Assembly (NCBI GenBank): GCA_903869265.1
Contig: CAIPYE010000015.1
Span: 310,001-374,000 of the forward strand
Source of the DNA: an uncultured delta proteobacterium
GTDB taxonomy: Bacteria; Desulfobacterota; Desulfobulbia; Desulfobulbales; Desulfurivibrionaceae
Length of the DNA stretch: 64,000 bases
Reading direction: 5' to 3'
The notes below the pieces were generated by a model. That model was given only the letters and a program-made list of their open reading frames with translations. It searched no databases and had not been told where the DNA came from. Shown piece after piece: positions 25,802 through 34,643 of the stretch. The position numbers and the translations under genes were made by a program. The stretch's first letter is position 1. The number at the start of each line of letters is the position of its first letter.

Positions 25802-26932
25802 TTATCCTATCTCTTCCAGTACCACTGGCAGTTGCATCTGCCGCTCTTCTCGCTCGATGGTCAGGGTAACCGTATCCCCGACTTTATAGTGATCCAGGGC
25901 ATTGCGCAAGTCGTCGTAGGAAAAAACCTTATGCCCATCAACCGCGACAATGACATCTCCGAAGACTATCTCCCCCCGAACCCGGCGTGTTCCCCTCAGG
26001 CCTGCGGCCTCGGCGGAACTACCCGGCTGGATATTCATGACCAGTACCCCTGTCACCCCTACCCGCCTGGCAATCTGATCATCCGCCACTGAAATGCTGA
26101 GACCGGGACGAATCAGCCGCCCATGCTGGATAATCTCCGGAATCACCTTGGCCACTACGTCCACCGGCACGGCAAAGCCGATGCCAGCACTGCCTCCGGA
26201 GGGGCTGTAAATGGCGGTATTCACCCCGATAAGACGCCCGGCGCTGTCAAGGAGAGGCCCACCCGAGTTGCCGGGGTTGATGGCGGCGTCCGTCTGGATT
26301 ACTCCCTGGATGGTTCTACCGGTTGCCGATTGGATCTCCCGCCCTAGGGCGCTGACAATGCCGGAGGTGAGACTCTGGTCAAGCCCGAAAGGATTGCCGA
26401 TGGCGAAAACCTTCTGCCCCACCAACAGGTTATGGGATTCCCCCAAGGGAAGCGGGGCAAGTTTCCCTGTTGGAGCCGAGATCTGCAGCACCGCCAGATC
26501 CTTGTCCGGAGCAACGCCGACCAGAGTGGCCTGCCAGGTCGAACGATCCGCCAAGGTGACCTCAACCCGGCTGGCCGATTCGATGACATGATAGTTGGTC
26601 ACGATCCGGCCCTGCTTATCCCAGATAAAGCCGGAACCTGTCCCTTTAGGAATCTCATGGATATTGAGGCTGAAGATGTTCCGACGGACTTCAATATTGG
26701 TAATATAGACAACCGCGGGCGAGGCAGAACGAAACAAGGCGATGGTGCTTTGCTCGTCAGCCGCGAGATCTCCCCGCGCCGTCACCGGGATGGGGACGGC
26801 TGTCGGGGCTGTAGGCGCGGGAACAGGTCGCTGGTAAACGAAAAAAACCCACCAGCCGAGAAGGATGATAAGCAGCAGGACAGCAAGGGAAACACGTTTT
26901 TGCCTTGGGGCTTTTGCCGGAGGAATATTCAT
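25802..26932 (-). CDS. HtrA/DegQ-type periplasmic serine protease with PDZ domain
   Basis: A 376-residue envelope protease. An N-terminal membrane anchor (residues 14-32, VSLAVLLLIILLGWWVFFV) precedes a proline-rich linker and the trypsin-like domain with catalytic His115 (TNYHVIES), Asp145 (PDKDLAVL) and Ser223 (INPGNSGGPL). One PDZ domain ends the protein (VTGVLVMNIQPGSSAEAAGL), as in DegS-like enzymes. The ribosome site is weak and very close to the ATG. It is transcriptionally joined to a polyferredoxin gene, an uncommon pairing. Confidence 0.93.
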   Translation of the reverse strand: MNIPPAKAPRQKRVSLAVLLLIILLGWWVFFVYQRPVPAPTAPTAVPIPVTARGDLAADEQSTIALFRSASPAVVYITNIEVRRNIFSLNIHEIPKGTGSGFIWDKQGRIVTNYHVIESASRVEVTLADRSTWQATLVGVAPDKDLAVLQISAPTGKLAPLPLGESHNLLVGQKVFAIGNPFGLDQSLTSGIVSALGREIQSATGRTIQGVIQTDAAINPGNSGGPLLDSAGRLIGVNTAIYSPSGGSAGIGFAVPVDVVAKVIPEIIQHGRLIRPGLSISVADDQIARRVGVTGVLVMNIQPGSSAEAAGLRGTRRVRGEIVFGDVIVAVDGHKVFSYDDLRNALDHYKVGDTVTLTIEREERQMQLPVVLEEIG

Positions 26933-27198
26933 CCCTTAGCCTAAAGACTCAACAACTTTTTAGCGAAGAACGTGGTCGGGCGCACACGGTGAATATGAAT
27001 AACCGTTACAAGCACCATTGCGTTGTTGCCGATGCGTTGTGTCGTGATCGCAATATTCATGCTCTCAACCAGTCTGTGCGCCGAACATCAAGAGAATACA
27101 ACAAAAAATATAGCTTCTTTCAGCAAAAACCGCCAACCATAATGAACTGCTTGTAACGGATAAACAATTTCCTCCTGCTACAAGGGCCCACCTCTTTA

Positions 27199-27477
27199 TC
27201 ACAGCCAGCCTTGCAAAGCCTCGACAATTTTTTGCGCCTGATCAGGACTTGAAATATTGAATTTGGACTGCTGGCTGTATTCCCCGTTCACCTTGCGATA
27301 ACGACGGATGGAGTACTTATCCGGGCTGTATTCATTCTTTTTTGGATCCCACTGCTGATACCGAAAAAGAATGGTGGCCCAGGCGCCCTTGGACAGGACA
27401 ACCTTTTCGATTTCCTTGACGACCACGACCCCGTCTTCTTCATAGTTGATTGTTACCTCGTCAACGGTTGCCGCCAT
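27199..27477 (-). CDS. Small conserved protein, function unknown
   Basis: A 92-residue soluble protein with no signal peptide. It has an alternating pattern of charged and beta-prone residues (VTINYEEDGVVVVKEIEKVV; AWATILFRYQQWD; YSIRRYRKVNGEY) ending in a helix (QAQKIVEALQGWL). The ATG has a GGAGGG ribosome site. It is a monocistronic minus-strand gene between htrA and tRNA-fMet. It reads like a beta-sheet single-domain protein; no known family was recognised. Confidence 0.7.
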   Translation of the reverse strand: MAATVDEVTINYEEDGVVVVKEIEKVVLSKGAWATILFRYQQWDPKKNEYSPDKYSIRRYRKVNGEYSQQSKFNISSPDQAQKIVEALQGWL

Positions 27478-27555
27478 ATTCCCTCCTTAATTACTGATCA
27501 GCCAAACGGTCTACGAACGACAGCATCCGGTTTGCACTTCCCACAGGACGCTGCA

Positions 27556-27591
27556 ACAAAAAAAAGGACTCGGCAGATACGCCAAGTCCTT
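27556..27591 (-). terminator. Terminator downstream of tRNA-fMet
   Basis: On the minus strand AAGGACTTGGC pairs with GCCGAGTCCTT (one G-U pair) around a six-base loop, followed by a run of nine T. Confidence 0.85.
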
Positions 27592-27601
27592 AACATTTAC
27601 A

Positions 27602-27678
<77 letters not shown>

Positions 27679-27731
27679 TCAGTGGCGACATAATACTCTT
27701 TCCTGGAAGAATGTCAAGGTAAATAAAGGGA

Positions 27732-28175
27732 TTAAGGCACGTCCAATGAGTGTTCCCGCAAGGCACCAAGCACCATGGCCGGAAATTTTGTCAATCTGCC
27801 ATTGATATCCACAACCGCATGGGTGGTGTATCCCCGGACCAGCATTTTGCCGTCATTTTCCCGGATAATCCGGTAGTTGAAACGACAGGTTCGGGATTTC
27901 ACTTCAAGAAGACAGGTTTCAATCAGCAGCAGATCGTCATACTTAGCCGAGGCCTTATAACGCACATGACATTCCACCACCGGCAAAATAAACCCCTGCT
28001 GCTCGATTTCTTTGTAGGAGAACGCACGCTCCCGCATGAATTCGGTGCGTGCGGCCTCAAAATAGCGCAGGTAATTGGCATAGTACACAACCCCGCCGGA
28101 ATCGGTATCACCGTAAATCACCCGGTGGCGATACCGATACAACGGTTCGTGCATCTCAAAAGGCTCGTCCGCCAT
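27732..28175 (-). CDS. ybgC: YbgC-type acyl-CoA thioesterase (hotdog fold)
   Basis: A 147-residue hotdog-fold enzyme that hydrolyses acyl-CoA thioesters. The family signature VIYGDTDSGGVVYYANYLRY, with the catalytic Asp, lies at about residues 19-38. The ATG overlaps the apgM stop (TGATG), so translation is coupled; a GTG 21 bases earlier is less likely. In proteobacteria ybgC often neighbours tolQRAB; here the tol operon is about 3 kb away on the other strand. It ends the hom-apgM-ybgC unit. Confidence 0.9.
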   Translation of the reverse strand: MADEPFEMHEPLYRYRHRVIYGDTDSGGVVYYANYLRYFEAARTEFMRERAFSYKEIEQQGFILPVVECHVRYKASAKYDDLLLIETCLLEVKSRTCRFNYRIIRENDGKMLVRGYTTHAVVDINGRLTKFPAMVLGALREHSLDVP

Positions 28176-29380
28176 CACGCCCGTCCGAGAACCCACTTAA
28201 AAAACTGTCGACCATCTGCCAGCAGCTCCCCTACCAAGATGGCGCTTTGCTCATCATAGGGCAGTTCGCTCCCTGATTTCCCTGCCCGTGAATCATAGAT
28301 GGCCACCGGCACCGGGTCGACGCTGTGTGTTCTGGACGAAAGCGGGGTAAAATGATCCATGGCCACGGCCAAGCGAAAAGCATAGCCGCTGGCCATCAGC
28401 GCCTCAAAAATCGGCTTGACGATCTTGCCATCGAAATCCTCGATGGCCTGGAGCTTGTCCTTAAGACTGCCCTGATGCCCAGCCTCGTCCGGGGCTTCAA
28501 CATGCACAAAAACAAAATCCTTTGTTTTCAAGGCCTCGATGGCAGCGTTCGCCTTGCCAGCGTAGTTAGTGTCCAGATAGCCAGTGGCGCCGTCCACCTC
28601 AATGATTTCCAGGCCGGCATACACGCCGATGCCCTTGAGCAGATCAACCGCCGAAATCAAGGCCCCTTCGACACCAAACTGCTCCTTGATGGTCGACATG
28701 GACGGAGCCTTACCCTCCCCCCAAAGCCAGATAGCATTGGCGGGATTGCGCTGCTGTGCCTGCCGGTCACGATTGACCTGATGGTCGGCCAGATAGGCAA
28801 CGGCTTTGGCTAAGGCCTCTTGCAGATGGGGAATACTGTTATACCGCTGCCAGAATTCCGTGACCTCCTGCCCGGTATAATCATGGGGCGGTACGGTTAC
28901 CAGCGGTCCGACCTCGCCGGAATGCACGAGAAGATGGCGATAGCTTACTCCGGGGTAAAACCGCAACCGATCCGTACCGGCAACTTTTTCCAATCCCTCG
29001 ACAAGGATTCTTGCCTCCGGGCTGGAGATATGGCCGCTGCTGTAATCTTCCATAAATACCCGGGTTTCTTCAAAACGCAGGGTAACCAGGTTGCAGCGGA
29101 AGGCAATCTCATCGGGCGCCAAGGCCACGCCGAGACTGGCGGCCTCCAACGGAGCCCTGCCGCTGTAACACTCATGCGGGAGATATCCGAGCAGGGAAAG
29201 GTTGGCGACATCGCTGCCCGGCGGGAATCCCTCGGGCACGGTGCGCACCAGACAAAGCTCTCCCTCGCGGGCAATTCTGTCCATGGCAGGGGTTTGGGCA
29301 AAGGCCAGGGGAGTTTTGCCGCCCAATTCGGCAATGGGCAGATCGCCCATACCATCACCGACCAGGATAATGTATTTCAT
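28175..29380 (-). CDS. apgM: Cofactor-independent phosphoglycerate mutase, ApgM type
   Basis: Interconverts 3- and 2-phosphoglycerate. The 401-residue alkaline-phosphatase-fold enzyme starts MKYIILVGDGMGDLPI, and has PEGFPPGSDVANLSLLGY with the metal/phosphoserine region, plus EAPDEAGHQGSLKDK and AMDHFTPLSSRTHSVDPVPV carrying the metal-binding His/Asp residues. An alternative ATG at 29398 overlaps the hom stop; the conserved start is preferred. It lies directly between hom and ybgC and is part of the same transcript. Pairing with hom is common in this phylum. Confidence 0.93.
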   Translation of the reverse strand: MKYIILVGDGMGDLPIAELGGKTPLAFAQTPAMDRIAREGELCLVRTVPEGFPPGSDVANLSLLGYLPHECYSGRAPLEAASLGVALAPDEIAFRCNLVTLRFEETRVFMEDYSSGHISSPEARILVEGLEKVAGTDRLRFYPGVSYRHLLVHSGEVGPLVTVPPHDYTGQEVTEFWQRYNSIPHLQEALAKAVAYLADHQVNRDRQAQQRNPANAIWLWGEGKAPSMSTIKEQFGVEGALISAVDLLKGIGVYAGLEIIEVDGATGYLDTNYAGKANAAIEALKTKDFVFVHVEAPDEAGHQGSLKDKLQAIEDFDGKIVKPIFEALMASGYAFRLAVAMDHFTPLSSRTHSVDPVPVAIYDSRAGKSGSELPYDEQSAILVGELLADGRQFFKWVLGRA

Positions 29381-29387
29381 GGGGTTG

Positions 29388-30698
29388 CTATTCTGCATGG
29401 GCCTTCATGATACGAATCTTCACCGTCTTGTCAGTACAGATATCCAGAGCGTCAATCTCGGCCAGGGCCTTGCGCACCGAGGCTTCCTCCGCCTCGTAGG
29501 TCATCATGACCACAGGCACAGTGCCTTTTTTCTGCCTGCCCTTCTGGATAACCGATTCGATGCTGATGTTATGTCGCGCCAGAATCCCGGCGATGGAGGA
29601 AAGAACGCCCGGCTTGTCCATGGCGGTCATCCTGAAATAATAACAGCCGCGCAGGTTCTCCATGGGAGTAATACCCCGGGGTTTGATCTCCTCCGGCAGG
29701 TAGGAAAGACATGGCACCCGGTTGATGCTGTTACAAAGAATATTGCGGGCAATATCAACCACGTCCGCGGCAACCGCGCTGCCTGTCGGCATTTTGCCCG
29801 CGCCCTGACCATACAACAGGATATCCTCCACCATGTCCCCGGTGAACTGGATGCCGTTATAGGCCCCGCCGATATTGGCCAACATATCTTTTTCCGGGAC
29901 CATGGTCGGATGCACCCTGGCCTCCACGGTGTCGCCATGGTTGCGGCTGATGGCCAGAAGCTTAATGCGATAGCCGAACTCACGGGCAAAATCGATGTCG
30001 ATGGGCTCAATCTGGGAAATTCCTTCTATGCTGACATCGGCAAGGCTTACCTTCATGCCGTAGGCCATGGTCATCAATATCACCAGCTTGTGCGCCGTAT
30101 CAATACCCTCGACATCATAGGTGGGGTCGGCCTCGGCGTAACCCTTTGCCTGGGCCTCTTTCAGCACCTCGGCAAAGGGGATGCCTTCATCGGTCATCTT
30201 GTTGAGGATATAGTTGGCCGTCCCGTTCATGATGCCCATGATCGAAAGAATCTTGTTGGCAACAAGCCCCTCTTTCAGGGCTTTGATCACCGGAATGCCG
30301 CCGCCGACACTGGCCTCAAAGCCGATTTCGACATTTTTCCGGGACGCGGCTTCAAATATTTCCATGCCGTGCTGCGAGACGAGAGCCTTGTTGGCGGTGA
30401 CCACATGCTTGCCATGCTCAATGGCCTTGAGAATAAAGGTTTTCGCCGGTTCAATGCCGCCGATGAGTTCGACCACGATGTCGATCTCGGGATCCTTGAA
30501 AATCAGGTCCGCATCCCGAACAAGCTCCACATCATTAAATTGCGGGGGCAACGCTTCAATGCGGATATCCGCAACCCGACACAGACGGATGGAAAAGCCG
30601 GTTTTCCGCTGCAGACGCTCTGCCTGCTGCAAAAGAACCTCTGCCAAACCACTGCCAACGGTGCCAAAGCCCAGCAAGCCAATCTTGATTTCTTTCAT
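29388..30698 (-). CDS. hom: Homoserine dehydrogenase
   Basis: Reduces aspartate semialdehyde to homoserine for threonine and methionine synthesis. The 436-residue protein has an N-terminal NAD(P) site GLLGFGTVGSGL, the substrate and catalytic region GGGIPVIKAL ... GIMNGTANYILNKM, KGYAEADPTYDVEGIDTAHK, and a C-terminal ACT domain (MTAMDKPGVLSSIAGILARH). The ACT domain suggests threonine feedback. The ATG at 30698 has an AGGAAGG ribosome site; an upstream in-frame ATG at 30758 lacks support. It leads the hom-apgM-ybgC unit. Confidence 0.96.
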   Translation of the reverse strand: MKEIKIGLLGFGTVGSGLAEVLLQQAERLQRKTGFSIRLCRVADIRIEALPPQFNDVELVRDADLIFKDPEIDIVVELIGGIEPAKTFILKAIEHGKHVVTANKALVSQHGMEIFEAASRKNVEIGFEASVGGGIPVIKALKEGLVANKILSIMGIMNGTANYILNKMTDEGIPFAEVLKEAQAKGYAEADPTYDVEGIDTAHKLVILMTMAYGMKVSLADVSIEGISQIEPIDIDFAREFGYRIKLLAISRNHGDTVEARVHPTMVPEKDMLANIGGAYNGIQFTGDMVEDILLYGQGAGKMPTGSAVAADVVDIARNILCNSINRVPCLSYLPEEIKPRGITPMENLRGCYYFRMTAMDKPGVLSSIAGILARHNISIESVIQKGRQKKGTVPVVMMTYEAEEASVRKALAEIDALDICTDKTVKIRIMKAHAE

Positions 30699-31084
30699 GG
30701 GACCTTCCTGCAAATGTGTCCGGAAACGAAACGGGATGCTGATAAAACGGAGCAACACTGCCAGCCACCGTTCCGACGATGCTCAACCGAAATTAAATAC
30801 CTTTTTTGCCGAATGATGTCAAAAATATTCACGCTGGGCCTCTTACGGTTTCTCGCTGGTGTTTTTTTGAAAAACCTTGCTATCATTAATGACTCCCATT
30901 GACAAGATTCACAAAAAAAATTACAAGTAGCGGGAATATTCAGGGGCGCTATTCACCGGAATGTCACCGCATCATTTCCCCTTTTCTCGATAAGGATCAG
31001 CCCCAGCTGCTTCAACGATGTGTATTCTTGTGTGGGTTGTGCGTTTCAAGCCTCAACAAAATTAACTAAAGAGGACGACTGCAA
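30699..31084. other. Divergent spacer between hom and tolQ
   Basis: About 385 noncoding, AT-rich bases. On the plus strand a candidate promoter lies at 30899-30927. The minus-strand part presumably holds the hom promoter, but no box was distinct enough to call. No RNA gene or riboswitch was recognised. Confidence 0.5.
30899..30927 (+). promoter_or_regulatory. Possible sigma70 promoter of the tol operon
   Basis: TTGACA (30899-30904), 17-base spacer, TACAAG (30922-30927). The -35 is perfect, the -10 is weak. It would give a leader of about 150 bases before tolQ. Confidence 0.4.
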
Positions 31085-31789
31085 GTGGGAGAGCTTAATA
31101 TTATTTCAATGTTTTTGGGCGCCGGACTCACGGTCAAATTTGTCATGCTCATGCTGCTGTGCTTCTCTGTGTACTCGTGGTTCATTGTTTTCCAAAAATT
31201 TTCCCTATACAAAAGGGCGAGAATGGAAAGCGACGAATTTCTTGAAACCTTCTGGCAGAGCAAAAATCTTTCTGAAGCCGTCAGATTTGCCAACAATCTG
31301 ACCCTGTGCCCCGAGGCAAACATTTTCAGAACCGGTTATCACGAATTGCAGAAACTCGGCAAAACCACCGCCACCTCCCGCGGCACTGCCGACGAAACTC
31401 TGGAAACCCGCCTGGCTGGCATGGAACCCCTGAAAAGAGCGTTGCGCAAGGCGGAAAATCTCGAGTCCGCTCGGCTTTCCAAGTCGCTCTCCTTCCTGGC
31501 CACCACCGGCAGCACCGCTCCTTTTATCGGTCTTTTCGGTACGGTCTGGGGGATCATGACTTCCTTTCATGAAATAGGCATGCGCGGTTCAGCCTCGCTG
31601 GCCGTTGTGGCTCCCGGAGTCTCCGAGGCCCTGGTCGTAACAGCGGCAGGCCTTGCCGTGGCGATCCCCGCCGTTGTTTTTTACAATTATTATTCCAACC
31701 AGATGGCGGAGATTGAAAGCAGGATGCACAGCTTTTCCGTTGACTTTCTGAACCTCGTGGAACGGGACTTTATTTCCCGCCAGAGCTAA
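31085..31789 (+). CDS. tolQ: Tol-Pal system proton channel subunit TolQ
   Basis: Inner-membrane component that with TolR uses the proton gradient to drive Tol-Pal function in envelope constriction. The 234-residue protein has three membrane helices: one near residues 12-36 (LTVKFVMLMLLCFSVYSWFIV) and two in the conserved C-terminal block (GSTAPFIGLFGTVWGIMTSF; VSEALVVTAAGLAVAIPAVV). Translation starts at GTG with GAGGAC upstream. tolR follows by 22 bases. Confidence 0.93.
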   Translation: MGELNIISMFLGAGLTVKFVMLMLLCFSVYSWFIVFQKFSLYKRARMESDEFLETFWQSKNLSEAVRFANNLTLCPEANIFRTGYHELQKLGKTTATSRGTADETLETRLAGMEPLKRALRKAENLESARLSKSLSFLATTGSTAPFIGLFGTVWGIMTSFHEIGMRGSASLAVVAPGVSEALVVTAAGLAVAIPAVVFYNYYSNQMAEIESRMHSFSVDFLNLVERDFISRQS

Positions 31790-31811
31790 CAAATACCTAC
31801 AGGAATTCGCC

Positions 31812-32240
31812 ATGGGTCCGGTCGAAGACGGCAACTGCAAAAAACGGCTTGTTTCGGATATCAACGTCACCCCCCTGGTGGACGTCATGCTCGTGCTGCT
31901 GATCATTTTCATGATTACGGCCCCCATGATGACCCAGGGCGTTGATATTCATCTGCCGGAAACTACCGCCAAGCCCCTGCAGCAGGAAAAGAGTCCCATC
32001 ATCGTAACAATCACGAAAAAAGGGGAGTTTTTGCTCAACAACACCAAAGGCTCCCGGGCTGCCATCAAGGAATCACTGGCTAACCTTGCCAAAAAAGGCA
32101 CAAACGACACGGTTCTGCTCAGAGCCGACAAAGAAGTGCCCTACGGTGTGGTGGTTTCTCTCATGTCTGACATCAAGGCCGTTGGTTTTGATAAACTTGG
32201 CATGATAACCCAACCCGAAATCGACAAACCCAAAAGATAG
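31812..32240 (+). CDS. tolR: Tol-Pal system protein TolR (ExbD family)
   Basis: A 142-residue partner of TolQ. A short cytosolic start (KKRLVSDINVTPLVDVML) with the membrane Asp of VDVMLVL in the single helix (residues 22-37), then a periplasmic domain ending PYGVVVSLMSDIKAVGFDKL, as in ExbD/TolR. It sits between tolQ and the tolA-like gene with very short gaps. Confidence 0.93.
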   Translation: MGPVEDGNCKKRLVSDINVTPLVDVMLVLLIIFMITAPMMTQGVDIHLPETTAKPLQQEKSPIIVTITKKGEFLLNNTKGSRAAIKESLANLAKKGTNDTVLLRADKEVPYGVVVSLMSDIKAVGFDKLGMITQPEIDKPKR

Positions 32241-32250
32241 CAGACACACC

Positions 32251-33159
32251 GTGCCTTTTCGTCCACTCAAATCCGAACTGCCCGATGAACAATGGCAAAA
32301 ACCATTATTTTTGACCATTACCGTGCATGTTTGTTTTTTGCTCTTTGGCTTTTTCGCCCCAAATTTTCTGCATTTTCAGCAAAAAATTCCAGAGGTGTAT
32401 ACGGTCAATCTTTTCTCCGTGGAAGATCTTGGCGGGCCAGCTCCGGCAGCGCCAAGCAAGACTGCCGTTGCCCCCCAGGCTGCCCCCCCGCAACCCAAGG
32501 CTGCGCCTGAACCAGAAAAGCCGACGCCTCCACAAAAAACACAGCCTGCGCCCGAACCGCCAACAGTCGCCAAGGACGCCATCTCGCTTAAGCCGATAAA
32601 AACGAAAGAAAAAGCAGACATTGATAAAGTAAAGATGTTACGGGATAAGCTGCTCGCCGAAAACAAAGAGAAACAGACAAAGGACGCAGCAGAAAAAGCC
32701 CGGGCGGATGCGGACAAAAAAGCAAAAGGAGCGGTTGACAGCCTGAAACAGGCGCTCATGGCAGGACAGCAACTTGCCGCCGGAAAGGCAGCCGCCGGAG
32801 CCGCCACGGCCGCTGCTCAGGCAGGCAGCGGATCCGGTAGTGGGCCAAGCGGCGGAATCGCGGTCGACGAAAATCTCCGACGCTACCTTATTGCCGTGAA
32901 CAGCCAAATCCAAGAGCACTGGGTACTGCCGGATCTGCAAAATTGGAAGGAAAACGTCGAAGCAATTGTCATTATTCGGGTCAGACGCGATGGCACTGTT
33001 GTCGAAACCACCTTCAAGAAAAAAGCAGACAATGTATTTTTTAATCAATTTGTTGAAAAAACCCTGAAACTCTCTACCCCCCTGCCGCCATTCCCCATCG
33101 GCATCAACCAGTCGGAAATGGAAATCGGCCTGAAATTCAGGCCAGGCGAAGTCTTTTAA
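32251..33159 (+). CDS. tolA: TolA-like periplasm-spanning protein with TonB-type C-terminus
   Basis: A 302-residue protein with the TolA layout: one membrane helix (about 18-38), a long proline- and alanine/lysine-rich spacer, a helical stretch (KVKMLRDKLLAENKEKQTK), a glycine-serine linker, and a C-terminal TonB/TolA domain (QIQEHWVLPDLQ; VEAIVIIRVRRDGTV). It starts at GTG 11 bases after tolR. Sequence divergence of the spacer is normal. The gene order tolQ-tolR-tolA-tolB supports the name more than sequence alone. Confidence 0.88.
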   Translation: MPFRPLKSELPDEQWQKPLFLTITVHVCFLLFGFFAPNFLHFQQKIPEVYTVNLFSVEDLGGPAPAAPSKTAVAPQAAPPQPKAAPEPEKPTPPQKTQPAPEPPTVAKDAISLKPIKTKEKADIDKVKMLRDKLLAENKEKQTKDAAEKARADADKKAKGAVDSLKQALMAGQQLAAGKAAAGAATAAAQAGSGSGSGPSGGIAVDENLRRYLIAVNSQIQEHWVLPDLQNWKENVEAIVIIRVRRDGTVVETTFKKKADNVFFNQFVEKTLKLSTPLPPFPIGINQSEMEIGLKFRPGEVF

Positions 33160-33160
33160 T

Positions 33161-34513
33161 ATGGATCCTTTCATGAAAAACAACTGCCCTCAAACAACTG
33201 GACCCCGTACCTCGCTTCGCGCCATTGTCGGCGGCACGCTGGCGATGATCCTCTTTTGCCTCTCCCTGCTGCTCAGTTCTCCCAGCACTGCCGAGGCCAT
33301 AGTCTACCTCGACATCACCTCGGCCAACTTCCGCAAGGTGAACATCGCGGTTCCCTATTTTGTCGACAAAAAACAACCGGGCACCATCAATGACGGCGGG
33401 AAGAAAATGGCTGATCTCCTGGGACGAGCCCTGGCCTTTCACGGGTTTATAGATATAATCAACCCCTCTGCGTACGGCGGCAGCCAGACCTGGGATTGGC
33501 CCGCTCTTGGCGCAGAGTTTACGGTGCTTGGCCAATATGAAATGACTGCCAATGGCCTCGTCCTGGAACTGCGCCTCAACGAGATCCAATCAGGGCATAT
33601 GATCCTTGGCCGCCGTTACCAGACCCCCGTCAGCCAACACCAGGAAAGCATAAAAAAATTCTGCGATGAAGTCATCCTCCAACTCACCGGAGAACGCGGG
33701 GTAAGCCAGAGTCAGATTGCCTTTGTCTCAACGGCAACAGGGCACAAAGAGATCTGGCTGGCCGATGTTCTTGGCGATAATATCCGCCAGGTAACCCAGC
33801 ATGAATATCTGGCCGTTGCCCCTAAATTCTCACCGGACAACAAATGGCTGGCCTACACCTCGTACCACCGGAACAACCCAAATCTCTATATCACTGCGCT
33901 GAGTAGCCTCAAAACCACCCGCGCCATTTCCCGCCAGAAAGGTCTTAATATGGCGCCCGCCTGGTCCCCGGACGGCAGCGTCATCGCCGTAACCCTCAGC
34001 AAATCCTCCAACCCGGATATCTATCTCATTGATATCAACGGCAACGAGTTGCGGCGGCTGACGAATGGCGAAGGGGTCAACGTATCGCCGACCTGGTCGC
34101 CGGACGGAAAAAGGCTGGCCTTTGTTTCCGACCGAAGCGGCACCCCGCAAATCTATGTCATGGACGTCGCCACCAAGTCCGTCCAGCGGATAACTTATCT
34201 TGGCAACGAAAACAGCACCCCGAGCTGGTCGCCCAAAGGAGACTGGATCGCCTATACAGGCAGGGTAAACGGCAACACCCAGATTTTGTTGATCAAACCG
34301 GAAGGCGGCACCCCTGTCCAGTTGACGCAAACAGCAGGAGATCATGAATCGCCGAGTTGGTCGCCGGATGGCCGACAACTTGTCTTTTCAAGAAAACGGA
34401 ACAACAAACAGGAAATATGTGCCATCTTTAAAAACGGCATGGGACTTCGTCCGCTTTTCAATCTCACGGGCGCACAATCCAACCCGCAATGGTCCCCACG
34501 TCAAGACCTGTAA
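33161..34513 (+). CDS. tolB: Tol-Pal system periplasmic beta-propeller TolB
   Basis: A 450-residue exported protein. A signal peptide (residues 23-46, ending near TAEA) is followed by the TolB N-terminal domain (VNIAVPYFVDKK) and a six-bladed WD-like propeller with repeated blades such as APKFSPDNKWLAYTS, APAWSPDGSVIAVTL, SPTWSPDGKRLAFVS and SPSWSPDGRQLVFSR. The ATG follows the tolA stop by one base. Pal, the usual partner, is not encoded next to it. Confidence 0.96.
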   Translation: MDPFMKNNCPQTTGPRTSLRAIVGGTLAMILFCLSLLLSSPSTAEAIVYLDITSANFRKVNIAVPYFVDKKQPGTINDGGKKMADLLGRALAFHGFIDIINPSAYGGSQTWDWPALGAEFTVLGQYEMTANGLVLELRLNEIQSGHMILGRRYQTPVSQHQESIKKFCDEVILQLTGERGVSQSQIAFVSTATGHKEIWLADVLGDNIRQVTQHEYLAVAPKFSPDNKWLAYTSYHRNNPNLYITALSSLKTTRAISRQKGLNMAPAWSPDGSVIAVTLSKSSNPDIYLIDINGNELRRLTNGEGVNVSPTWSPDGKRLAFVSDRSGTPQIYVMDVATKSVQRITYLGNENSTPSWSPKGDWIAYTGRVNGNTQILLIKPEGGTPVQLTQTAGDHESPSWSPDGRQLVFSRKRNNKQEICAIFKNGMGLRPLFNLTGAQSNPQWSPRQDL

Positions 34514-34532
34514 GCCGTTGCCACAAAATAAC

Positions 34533-34614
34533 CTTGCTATGGCAATAGCAAGAACGGCATAAGTATCCGTAACGACATAATCAAAAAAACAACGGTTATT
34601 CCGTAACGGATACT
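34533..34614 (+). repeat. Hairpin and inverted repeat between tolB and cpoB
   Basis: An eight-base stem CTTGCTAT with ATAGCAAG (34533-34552, GGCA loop) is followed by AGTATCCGTAACG (34562-34574) and CGTAACGGATACT (34602-34614), imperfect complements 27 bases apart. They may attenuate transcription or process the mRNA. The CCGTAACGGAT core recurs before nifU. Confidence 0.5.
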
Positions 34615-34643
34615 AAGCTTTTCATTTTGCCAGGAGACATCTC

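Noticed and set aside
29202-30902. A 566-codon plus-strand open frame opposite hom and apgM
   Set aside because: Antisense shadow of two genes with clear catalytic motifs.
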